Assembly (NCBI RefSeq): GCF_040581485.1
Contig: NC_090131.1
Span: 21,340,532 to 21,404,531, forward strand
Reading direction: 5' to 3'
DNA: 64,000 nucleotides
From: Linepithema humile
Lineage: Eukaryota; Arthropoda; Insecta; Hymenoptera; Formicidae
Part shown: piece after piece, positions 11,142 to 22,000 of the stretch
Layout: every line of letters begins with the position of its first letter
Position numbering within the stretch: the stretch's first letter is position 1
Notes under the pieces: generated by a model
Told to the model about the DNA's origin: nothing
Database searches by the model: none
What the model saw: the letters and a program-made list of their open reading frames with translations, nothing else
Position numbers and translations under genes: made by a program

Positions 11142-12399
11142 TGAAGTACCTTGCTTGTTTTACTGATAAACAGAAATACTGTTTTTATTATGAAAGATAG
11201 CGCAGCTTGAGGATTTCTTCTTATTATCAATACTTCATAATTATTTCTCTCAATTCTTTCGTGTTTTTGTTTTTCAGGATGATTATCTACAACGTGTAAG
11301 AGAACTGTGTACAAAGTACAACGTTCTATGGATCGCCGATGAGGTGCAGACTGGCCTTTGCAGAACTGGCAAGCGCTTGGCAGTTGATCATGAAGGTTAC
11401 AGACCGGATATTCTTATTTTGGGAAAAGCACTCTCTGGCGGCATGTATCCGGTTTCTGGTGTTCTAGCAGATGATCAGGTACCTGAAAAAAATTCGTTTA
11501 TCTGTTAAAACCATTCTACATTTCATATATTTCTTTTATAGATGCAACTTTATAAAATCTAAAATATGTTAATAATAATTATTTATATTTTAAATTTTAA
11601 ATAAAAATCTTAAAATTTTATACAAGCGATAACGTATATTTACTCTTATGTAGAAGCTCCAAAGTACTGCTGTATCCGGTATTAATCGCTATCATTCAAA
11701 GCGATAAAGATCTTTTATCCACGCTGATCATTTTTCCAGATAATGCTTTGCTTGGAAACGGGTTCGCATGGAAGTACTTTCGGCGGGAGTCCGCTCGGAA
11801 ACAGAGTTGCCTTGGAAGCAGTCAAAATCTTGGAAGAGGAGAACCTGGCAGAGAACGCGAAGAAACTCGGCAACATCCTGAAAGAAGAACTGATCAAGTT
11901 GCCAAAAGATATCGCGACGGAATTTCGTGGACGTGGTCTTTTAGCCGGCCTTGTAATTAATAAAGGTATTATACGATCATAAATCAATCTTTTGAGTTAC
12001 TGATAAATTGTTAACAAATGAAATTTCATCGTGCGATATGAGCAAAGATAAAATATTTATTGATCCCGAATCATATCTTGCAATCTGCAATTTTATTTTA
12101 TTTTTTTTTTTTTACTTACTTTAAGCTCTAGAGAATTGTGTACAAAAGACGAATAATATTTCTACTTTATGTAACGAAACATTGAATTTTATTACAACTG
12201 CATAATACACTCGATGAATTTTTTATTTGCAGAGTTTGCCAATGGTTGGGATATCTGTCTGAGGCTGAGAGACGCTGGATTGTTATCAAGACCTGCACAT
12301 GGTCAAATCATTAGAATATCGCCTCCTTTAACGATCACGGAGGAGCAACTGCGCGAAGGAATAAATATTCTCACTACAGTCCTCAAAAGTTACAAATAA
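10188..12399 (+). CDS. Ornithine aminotransferase paralogue with altered substrate site (OAT-2)
   Basis: Tandem duplicate of OAT-1. Five coding exons, 10188-10560, 10741-11045, 11278-11478, 11740-11965 and 12233-12399, join in frame to 423 aa. Retained: VNQGHCHP, MNTGVEGGDTA, GNFWGRS, EPIQGEAGVVIP, WIADEVQTGLCRTG, and LGKALSGG with Schiff-base K276. Changed: KYGGIHFKPLP has F38 where human OAT has Y55; DFLAGFSTVNQ has F68 where human has Y85; and HGSTFGG has Phe instead of Tyr. The fold, cofactor site and reading frame are intact, so this looks like a working PLP aminotransferase whose substrate preference may have shifted. The N-terminus (MQSVRQRFFNIVKESDKRRF) is short and basic and could still be a mitochondrial presequence. 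An AATAAA overlaps the stop codon. Confidence 0.92.
11106..11142 (+). repeat. (ATT)n microsatellite in OAT-2 intron
   Basis: About 12 ATT units in the intron between coding exons 2 and 3 of OAT-2. Confidence 0.95.
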
Positions 12400-12696
12400 A
12401 GGACTTTGATTAACAAAGGATTTAAAAAATTTCACCAAAATTATACGAATCGAAAATAATTTTCTAGTTAACAGACAGAGATTACTTCTATTTTGATACT
12501 ATTTTATTAATTCCAGACAATCTTGAGAGCTTAAATCTAGATTTCTATATTTTTGGGAATACATGGAAGTGATGATAAGAGAGTAAGAATAAGTCAAAAC
12601 GAAATTTTAAAATTATAAAATATGTATTCGCAACGATTATTTACATTTATATATATATATATATATACAAATTATAATTTATATTTATCAAATAAA
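12400..12696. other. Convergent spacer, OAT-2 / zinc-finger gene
   Basis: 297 bp AT-rich sequence between converging stop codons, with an (AT)n tract at 12649-12667. Nothing coding was seen. Confidence 0.6.
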
Positions 12697-14735
12697 TTAT
12701 ATATGTGACTCATTATGTTTCTTTAAATGCCTTGTTAAACTAAAAGATTGCGAAAACATTTGATTACACTGATTGCATTTATATGTCTTTGAACCGGTGT
12801 GTAAATTTAAATGCCTTTTTAGATGATTAGCTAGCTTGAATCTCTTCCCGCACAATCGACATTGATGTTGTCTCAAACTACCGTGCGAGGCTTCATGATT
12901 TTTAAGATGGCTCGATTGTGCAAATCTCTTGCCGCATAACTTACATGCGAAAGGTTTTACTTTGGTATGAATACGCAAATGTTCAACTAAATTACCTTTT
13001 TGGGCAAAACGCTTGTCGCAATATTCGCATTTATGCACTTTCGACGACTTGTGCGTTTGTAAATGCATCTTTAGATTATAATTATGGCTAAATTGTTTAT
13101 CACAAATTTCGCATTGCACTAAACCTTTTCCAGTGTGAAGTCTTTCGTGAGCTTTCAAGTTTTTCAAAAGCCGAAAACGTTTATTGCAAGTGTTACATTC
13201 AAAGTCTTTGCTCTGTCGTGTATTATCAGTTTTATTGTGAACTTTTATATGTTCCTCTAAATACGATGGATATGGAAATATCTTATCACATACCTTACAT
13301 TGATGTATATTGGTTTTCGTGTGTAATCTCATATGTGCATTGAGTTTGCTCTTCGATGTGTAAGCTTTACCACAGCTTAAGCATTTAAATGGTTGTTGGC
13401 CAGAGTGAGATAATTGATGAGCAAATAATTTCGATTTTTGTAAAAATTGTTTGGAACATATCTCACACTGATACTTCTTTGCATGAATATCTTCCGTATC
13501 TTTCATGTCCAAAGATTGCTTATAATTATTGTCAGTTGGACATCCTTGATATTCAATTATGAGTTGCTTATCTTTTTCCGATGCCTTTATAAAACTTAAA
13601 TTTTCTGCAATTGATACATCATTTTCGGAATGTATCGTTATATTTTGTATGCGTTCCGAACTACTTTCCTGAACACCATCCAGATCAATATTCTCAGGAA
13701 AGTTTATATTCTGTATTCCGTCATTATCATCTACAGTGGACTTTTGATAAGATAAATTTTGAATAGGATTATCGACAGAATGAATAGATCTTTCGTAACT
13801 TAGATTTTGAGGAATGTGATTAGAATTTTCACAAATCTCTATATTTTCATTATCACACGATATGTCGACATTCTCCGTACTATGTGTTATATTGTGACTT
13901 ATTAACTGTCTCCTATTAGTAAAAGTGTGATTGCATAAAGAGCAATGTAAGGCACAGGCAGCTCGACTAGAGCTTTCTTCATTCAACGACATGGTATGCA
14001 TCATATTTGATCTAACTAGTGGAGACAATTGTGTGCTTGGTATACTATCATTAACAAAGTTTGAGCTGACATGAGTAAAGTTAAGATATGGATTTTGAGA
14101 TTCTACGATGTGCATGTGTTGCATAGGTATGTTATCCTGCATAAAAGGCAAATGCAACCGATTGTGGGCACAAAGTTCTTGATAATTCATAAACACAGCA
14201 CCACATTCCACACATTTTAATGTCTTATGAGAATTCTGCACAGGTACAAACCCTTGATTTTGTTGATTTTGATAGAGCTTACAGCCAGAAACAGTAGTAT
14301 ACGATGTTAGTCCAGATACCTGTTTGAACATATTCAAATATTATAATAATATAGCTACATGTGTATAGCATAAATTTGTACCGTACCTTTAATGCTGCTT
14401 GTCTCAAAGCTCTGTCTGCTGCACGACACTGTTCTCTGTATAAAAGGGCTGACTCTGCTCTGGTGACACAACGATCGCACATCTTTTCAGGTAAGCCATC
14501 TCCTTGCCAGACCTACAAACATCAGATGTAAGGTTAATCTTACATAAGTTTACATCAAATATAAAATAGAAAATGTACTTGCTTCCAGGCACGAGAGAGA
14601 TCGCAATTTAGCGGCGAGTGAGGAACCAGCCGGACCCACGAATAAACACACCATTTTGTCACCGTCTTCTCTCAAGCATGTGCGACACAATTTACTAATG
14701 TTTTCACTGTCGATCTCCTTCGTGACTATAAACAT
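12697..14735 (-). CDS. ZAD-type C2H2 zinc-finger protein, 11 fingers
   Basis: Arthropod-type DNA-binding factor of 633 aa in three minus-strand exons: 14735-14583, 14512-14387 and 14319-12697. Exons 1-2 encode a ZAD dimerisation domain (LCRTCLRE, then VWQGDGLPEKMCDRCV) that chelates zinc through two Cys pairs. Exon 3 carries a lone C2H2 finger near its start (CVECGAVF), a second one (CSLCNHTF), an acidic Asn-rich linker with repeated QNLSY-like motifs, then nine tandem fingers with degenerate linkers to the C-terminus (last CNQCNQMF). The ATG at 14735 was chosen because the frame has no ATG further upstream. Intron 1 starts with GCAAGT rather than GT; only that junction keeps frame into VWQGDGLPE. 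DNA target and orthologue were not identified. Confidence 0.87.
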
Positions 14736-15177
14736 TCTTTTATCGTTCAATAAACAGCTATCTCGAAAGATATTAGACGATCAGTCTTCATGACACACCG
14801 GGAAAGGTTATATTGTTTAGCATCTATGTACATCGCCATATTTCATTCGTTTCACTTTGTTGACACTAGATGTCGTCACTACATCGTAACCGTTACCGCA
14901 ATGAAACTGCAAAATTGAGAAAAGCGCGAACGTTCAGTCAATCGGTCATTTGAAATGGCGGCGATGAATCGGCTAGACGAGCGGTAATCCCATCTCCAAC
15001 AGATTAAAATCCACATTGATCACGTCCATCGAGGCTTTATCGCGGCGATGTGTGATGTGGGACACACGTATGCGCGATACATGACTATTAATTCGTGCCG
15101 AATTTGCATCCGTTTCAATACAGCCGGGATATTGACTCGTGCCGGAGGCTTTTGCTAGCTTTCACTACACAGCCAAG
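14736..15177 (+). promoter_or_regulatory. Divergent promoter and possible non-coding first exon (+)
   Basis: A GC-richer segment upstream of the zinc-finger gene. TCAGTC at 14934-14939 could be an initiator, and the sequence ends at CCAAG before GTAAAT (15177/15178), like an exon with a donor. It contains several ATGs with short ORFs, one of 10 codons beginning ATGGCGGCG, so it is best read as untranslated. It could be an upstream 5' exon of the gene whose coding exon lies at 35055, but that link is inference. Confidence 0.35.
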
Positions 15178-16479
15178 GTAAATTGTTTTCTTTTCATTTC
15201 ATATTGGTATTTTGATGTTTGGTAAACACGCCAGCGCATCTAGGCGTTGCTTGCGAACGGACGTAATCCGTATTTTCCACTCCACTCTATTTCACTGTAA
15301 CCTGATTCAATTGTCTCTCTTTTGAAATCATCGCAGGAAGTTTCAAGAAACTTCTATTTTCTAGCATATCTATGTACAGGTTATTTTATATATGAGTATA
15401 CAAAATATTTTTATATATAGTTTATATAAATTTAATTTTATTATTTAAATCAATTCAGTTAATATTGTTTTATATAAGTTACATATTTCTACAAAATTAT
15501 TAAATTTTTAATATTTATATATACATTAATTTTTTTATATTTAACACAAATGTTAAGAAATGAAATAAAGAACCAAGATATTACATTACTTACAATTTTT
15601 ACAATAATATATGAATGAGACAAACGAGGAATTCTAAATATTGAATTTGTATTGATACAATCGTTTGACAATTCGTTTAACAGAAATGAAACCATTTATG
15701 AACAATTTCAACAATAATATATATAGTTCGTTTTATTCATAGTGATTTACGATGGTTTAAATGTATCCTTATGATCGCTGCTGACAATATTGATTCCATT
15801 AATGAAATCGGCGTTTAAATGGATAATATTGACAGAATAGTAATTGGATAAATAACATTATCAATAAATACATACATACCCGACTAATTTATATTGCCAA
15901 AAACGCGCCACTGAAATTTATTCCAAACAGTAGCGATCGATTGCTGTCGATCAATGCATATGTATTATGTGTTTGATAAAATAACTCATTGGCTTTTTTA
16001 ATTTCAATTTAATTTTATAATATAAAATAACAAATATTGAAATCAATATATATTATCAATATTGATTTAAGTATTAGTCAAATTTTAATTTTAAACAGAT
16101 AACTAAGATAATATTATCAAATCTCCTTTTTTTTCTAAGATACAAAAAAGCGACAAAAATACAAATCAATATATCTATATATAATAGTACAATATATAAT
16201 TTTTAAATATTTTCTTTTAAATAGCTGTAATAAGATATTAAGATGCAATATCTGTTGCATAATAGTACTAAAATAGAGAAACAAAAAATATCTTTTTTTA
16301 ATTGTGTCATAGAATTTTATATATGTTAAAATTAAACGAAAATATCGATTTGTAAAATTAATAATAAAACAATTTTTCTTAATTAAAATAAATGCTATAC
16401 ATTTTTTAAAAATATTAAAGAATATAAAAATATATTAAAGAATAAAAAAATTAGAGCGATAAATTTTTAATCAAGTATT
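15178..16479. other. AT-rich stretch without recognised genes
   Basis: Very AT-rich with only short chance ORFs. If 14936-15177 is a real exon, this is the start of its intron. Confidence 0.5.
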
Positions 16480-16649
16480 CCCGAGAAAAATGGTATAATA
16501 TGGTCAGATGTAAATATATATAATTAGTTATGAAAAGATCTGATAACATGTAATATTTTATATGATCATATAAAATTACATATGTTATCAAATATTTTCA
16601 TAACTAATTATATATATTTACATCTGACCAATTATCATTTTTTCTCGGG
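16480..16649. repeat. 170-bp near-perfect palindrome (MITE-like fold-back)
   Basis: Begins CCCGAGAAA and ends TTTCTCGGG. The two arms of about 84 bp match by eye at about 90 percent (both read GGTCAGATGTAAATATATA) and meet at an almost loopless centre, ATATGATCATAT, near 16564. There is no coding capacity. The flanks show no convincing target-site duplication. Confidence 0.8.
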
Positions 16650-16679
16650 TTTCCTGGATATTTTAATTGAAAATGATTA

Positions 16680-17560
16680 ATAGGAAACATATATGTATAT
16701 GACTGAAACGATGGCACGCGTAACAATAATCGATATATCACTGAAAAAAAATATGTTGCCAATAACTCGAATAGTCAGAATTTTGCAAAATAGCGTTTTA
16801 ACAACACGCGTCAGTTTTTGGTAAAAGCGCTTGTGAATAATAGATTCAACAACTTCGTCCAATGATCTGAAAGTTCGCGGCAAATATTGGTGTTTTGCTC
16901 ATGAAACGCATATCGTAAATATCAATGACCGAATTTTCCTCTAAAAAATTAATCTTTCCACGTAAATACGCAATTTCTGTAATTTCTAAAACAAAATTTA
17001 CACAAGCATGTAAATATGCTGTATAATTATTATAAATACTTATAATATAATTTTTTAAATAAGTTGATAAAATTACAAGACTATTGTGTATTGCTGATAA
17101 CTCTTTTTAACTTACAATTAGCGACAACAAAGTGACCGTAAAGAGAGCTTTGAATTAAATCTTCCATGAAGAAAAATTGCATGTAATCATCATTGATAAA
17201 AATATAATTTAGCATATAGAAAAAGTGCAAGGAGAGAATTCTCTGAGTGACTTTGATGGACGAGGCTAAATATATTATTTAATTACCTTTTGTTTAAACT
17301 GCTACTACGAATATAGCGAGATTTTCTACTCGGGAAGTATTTCAATCTTAATGTAGACTTAGGATCTCTATAAGCAAGTTTCGACACGGGATAAAATTCC
17401 GATAATTTCCTGATTGATTTATTAGAAAAGCGCATCTGATTTTTGCGTAAGATAGAACGTACTGTAGAGAGAGAAATCTTATCCGCATATAAAATGTACA
17501 ATATATAAAAGTGATAGGTTTTACGGAAGTGATGCATGCGAACATGTAACCACACGTACG
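16680..17560 (-). pseudogene. Coding-like minus-strand stretches, possible decayed gene
   Basis: Three open, non-repetitive stretches lie in order on the minus strand: about 17555-17283, about 17275-17112 (includes MQFFFMEDLIQSSLYGHF, ending at a GTAAGT-like donor), and from 16985 after TTTTGTTTTAG (ITEIAYLRGKINFLEE, then MSKTPIFAANF). Joining the last two would create a stop at the junction, and the reading frame shifts near 16880. I recognise no family. It may be a broken gene or chance openness in AT-rich DNA. Confidence 0.2.
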
Positions 17561-17740
17561 CGAATACAATTTATCATAAATTTACAAGTTGTTAGGATAT
17601 TTTAAAAATAACATTTTCGTTAATATTTGTTATTTATTTCTAAGAAAATATAAGGAATAATCACCACAAATATATACAAAACTGAAAAAATGTAGCTATA
17701 CATTTATATATATATATACATGGTTTCCATGTACATACAT

Positions 17741-19062
17741 CCGTTAATAGTAGATTCCTGAGGTTATTTGAAGAGGAAAATCTTTATATTAAAATAGCGA
17801 GTTTACAATAGTTTTTAGATGGAAAGTGTTGAAAGTTGACCAGTCAGTTGTCAAAAATTTGCGCGCTTAAGCACGTCGCGTATTGATTTTAATATCCTTA
17901 CCATGAGAAACCTCAAAAATTTGCTATTAACGGGTAATACGGTTAGTCTGAGACATTTTGTATAACTTATATTATTTTTAAATCTATTCTCTTAATGATA
18001 TTAAAATCAAACAAATTGGATTAACGTACTGGCACGATATGCAGCAGCGGAGTTGTTCTTGTTTAAGTTGATCTTTAACATACAAAGTACCTTTAAATTA
18101 TAGCAACGTTTAAAATCATTATTTAAGAAATAATTATTACGTATATTATACTTGTATTCATCTCTCTTTCTTTTTTTTTTATGCAAATATTTAATAAAAG
18201 AATTCTATGTTCTACCTAAAAACTGTAATTTGATAATTAATAATAAATATGTTAAAAAATCTAATAACCATAAATATTAAAAAATGCAAACTTTTTATTG
18301 AATATTTCAAAGCTTTTATGTGCGTTACATTATTGCGCTGTATAATATTTTACGTGCAATATTTGGCAAATAACAGATAACAAATAAGTGATTATTTACC
18401 CTAAAGTTTCTTCACTGATGCCTAATTCTTCCTAAGCCTCTATTTTCTCTCAGTTCTTCCTATTTGTTATCTGTTATTTGTCAAATATTACATGTAAAAT
18501 ATTATGTAATGTAACACACATAGAAACTTTGAAATATTCAGAAAAAATTTGCAATTTTTATAATATTTATGGTTATTAATTGATTATAGATTTTTTGATA
18601 AATATAGAATTATTTTATTAGCTATTTGCATAAAAAAAGAGAGATGAGTAAAAGTGTAATATGCGTAATAATTATTTCTTAAATGATGATTTTAAACGCT
18701 GGTATAGTTTGAATGTACTTTGTATGTTACAGATCAATTTGTGAACAACTCTGCTTTTGCGCATTATATCGGCAAGTCAATCCAATTTGTTTTATTTTAA
18801 TATCATTAATATAAATTGATTTAAAAATAATACAAAATGTCTCATTGTCAGGCTAACTGTATCACCCGTTAATAACACATTTCTGAGGTTTTTCATTTAA
18901 TAAGGATATAAAAATCAATATGCGATGTGCTTAAGCACATGAATTTTTTAATAATCAGACTGATTCCCCTTTAACATTTTCCATCTAAAAACTATTGTAG
19001 CCTCGACATGTTGGTATAAAAATTTTCGTCGCCAAATGACTTCAAAAATTTACTATTAACGG
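17741..19062. repeat. Nested long inverted repeat, about 1.3 kb fold-back element
   Basis: Left arm about 17741-18387 and right arm about 18461-19062 are imperfect reverse complements (about 85 percent by eye), separated by about 73 bp. Each arm begins with its own roughly 195-bp subunit bounded by 23-bp inverted ends: 17741-17763 with 17911-17933, and 18866-18888 with 19040-19062 (core CCGTTAATA ... TATTAACGG). The inner arms carry matching blocks such as TAACATACAAAGTAC and TAAGAAATAATTATTACG. No ORF over 60 codons occurs inside. It fits a fold-back or MITE-derived transposon, or two inverted copies that landed together. Confidence 0.85.
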
Positions 19063-22000
19063 ATGATACAATTGGTTTGGGACACTTTGTGTGTGTTTGT
19101 AAATTGTTCAATAATTTATTAAATTGCATAGATTGCAATTAAATTAGAACATAAAAATTAAAAAAATTAAGCTTGAAGCTTAAAGTCTTATTATCTATTC
19201 AGTTCAGAATTAATCCTAGAACACCAAAGTGTAACAAAACTTTTTTTAGTATTGTTAACATATTACTATTGTTATTAAATAAAAAAATAAATTTAAAATT
19301 TTAGAATGAAAGATCTAGCTATGAAAGATTTCTTTTTCTCTTGATGATGCAAACAAATAATAAAAGTTTGGTGTTCTTAGACTTAATTTGCGAAAAGCCT
19401 TTATTTTTGCATTGCTGTTCTTATACTTATAACAGATTGTGCGCTTACCTCGTTTTGACTAAGTTTTCTGCGAAAATATATCGGAGAAAGTTTTCAACAG
19501 GGATACCACTGATGATGATTTGGAAAAAGATTCTCGAGAGTTCTTTATTCTCGTCGCGAGACGCGATGATAGAGATTGAATTCCCTCGCTTCGAGACGAC
19601 GGTAGATCCATACGTCTTTCGCGGAAGATTCGATCTCTTGTGCGTGCGTGCGCGGTATGTATTCGCGAGCCGTGATTTAGACGAGTAAGAGAACGGGAGA
19701 AATTTCTTTCGAGCATTTCTCGAACGAGTTTTCCAACAAATTCGATCGTCGAGCGACAAGAAAACTCGTGCATGTCTGTGCCATTATCCGCGAATGCGGA
19801 TTATTGCGTATACGTTCAAGCACCCAACGTGACAAGTGCATCGCGTTCCTTTCTGTTTATTGAGAGTTTTTCTGAAATATAGAAACATTTTCATTTTATT
19901 CAATATACAAACAGATACTTTCATGTAAATTTGAAATTTTCGGGAAAATAATGATGGTAATTAAATTTACTAATATCAATAAATAAGCCATGTCATCAAA
20001 CATTAACGAATTAGCATAGAAACTATTTTCAATTATTTACATTTATATATTTATGTACATTATATAATAATATATATAATTATATTCCATTTATTATTTT
20101 TTTATTCATGATTTTAAAGATCTAAAAATTATTTAACTGTTTTAAAGTTGGCTAATTTTTAAGAAAAACATAATTTTTTTCTTGTTTTTAACTGGTAAAC
20201 ATGTTTTTTTATGGTAGTGCTAAAATTTATAGAATTTATTATTAAAATGTTTAAAAAATCTATATTTTTTCTAAAAAAAGAGTGCTTTTTAATCTTTATT
20301 TGACTTTTTGTATCATTTTTGTTTGTCAAAATTATGAATCTTACATTATTGCAAAATTACACTTTGAAGTGAATGATATGTTATTCGTCTATTCGTTTAA
20401 TCAGATCGACGAAGTTTAAAAATTAATTTTTATATTTTATTTTTATCGGTTAAACGTGGGTTAACGTGTTGATTTACAACACGGGAAACAACCAGTTAAC
20501 AAAATTTCCGGCTAATTAAAACTTCCAGTTTCACCTGCCCTTTCAAAAGTTTGTGCTGAATGGTAGACGGAGCATGGGAAAAGAGTGATATAGAAGGACG
20601 AGTTGAATATTGTCGGTGTATAATTTTAATGGTTCATACAATGTGACTAGTTCTCTGGGGACAGTCGTGCTAATGCGTTTTATACGTACATGTTTCGATA
20701 TTCCCCTTGATAGACTTCTCTCCGCGCGACCTTTCTGTATTCTTGTCGACGTATGTACAATACTAATACATATCTACATGGTACATAATTAACAATTCAT
20801 ATGCACAATAATTTGCGATTTCTATAACGTGTTTTATAGCCGCGTACAGCCGTCGAAAATTCCACCTAAAATATAAGATAAAATGCGTGAATAAAAGGTT
20901 CAAGGATTTTATTATTTATAGGATTTATTATTTATATTATCCGGCAAGAGCTAAAAACATGTTTTCATAAATGCAGGCAAGTTTAACATTGAATCAATTT
21001 TCACCAACAGAACACTGAACAAGTTTTAAGTATAATAATTCAAATCCTTTATTACTATTTTAAAATCTTTACTTTTGTTTAAATTGGCTCTTTCTTTGTT
21101 TTAATTGCATTGTTACATGTCCCATCGCGTGGTTATTCATATAGGCGTAATAGCTTGATTTTCCGCAACTCGATGTCGCGTAGACGCGCGAAAGCGACTC
21201 GTGCCGGTATCTTATATTCCTCAAACAGACGAAGTAAAACCCGCAGCATCGAATGCAATTTATTTTCCGGGAGATAATGTCCGTATCAGACGTCTTTTTC
21301 CTCGCGAGGCCAGGAATAAGCGTGCGCGACTGGGACAAAGTGACAAAGCAACAGAATGAGGGAGAAGAGCCAAGGGTCGGAGGAGATGAAGAGAAAGAAC
21401 GAGAGACAGAGAATTGAATTTTCACATACACGCAAGCGCGGTTCTAAATAAACGTCATACTGAAAGCCGTTTGAAAACGCGAAGACCGGGTTCTCATTTC
21501 GCTTCTTCAAAGAGCCAGTCTAAAGACATTTTTTTTCTTAATGGTTAAAGAGCAATAGTCGTATATACGATAGCCAACTTTAAAGTTCACACCAACGTAT
21601 CGTAAGTCTGTGACTGTTATTTTTAAATGAGATTTCCATTGAAATTCATCCGCTCGAATGGAGACGGCGCGACCTCGGACCTTTAAGCTTAAGCGCTAGT
21701 GAGCTATAAGGTATATTTTTAATTTCCATTAGTGACCTCCACTTCTCACATTTTTGACATTTAAATATTAGATTAGACATTTAAATATCCTCTAATATTT
21801 TCATGCAAATCCAACGTAAAATAAATTTAGTCCATTGTAATCGGCTTTAGAAAACGTTCTTAATACTTATAAATGTCACCGTAATTTGAAGACTATTTCC
21901 TTAAATCACATTAATATACATTCAAGATTCATTATCAAAGATATAAGTATCTACACGATATTATTATCGGTGAATACACATTTTATCGCGAATTGCTCTA

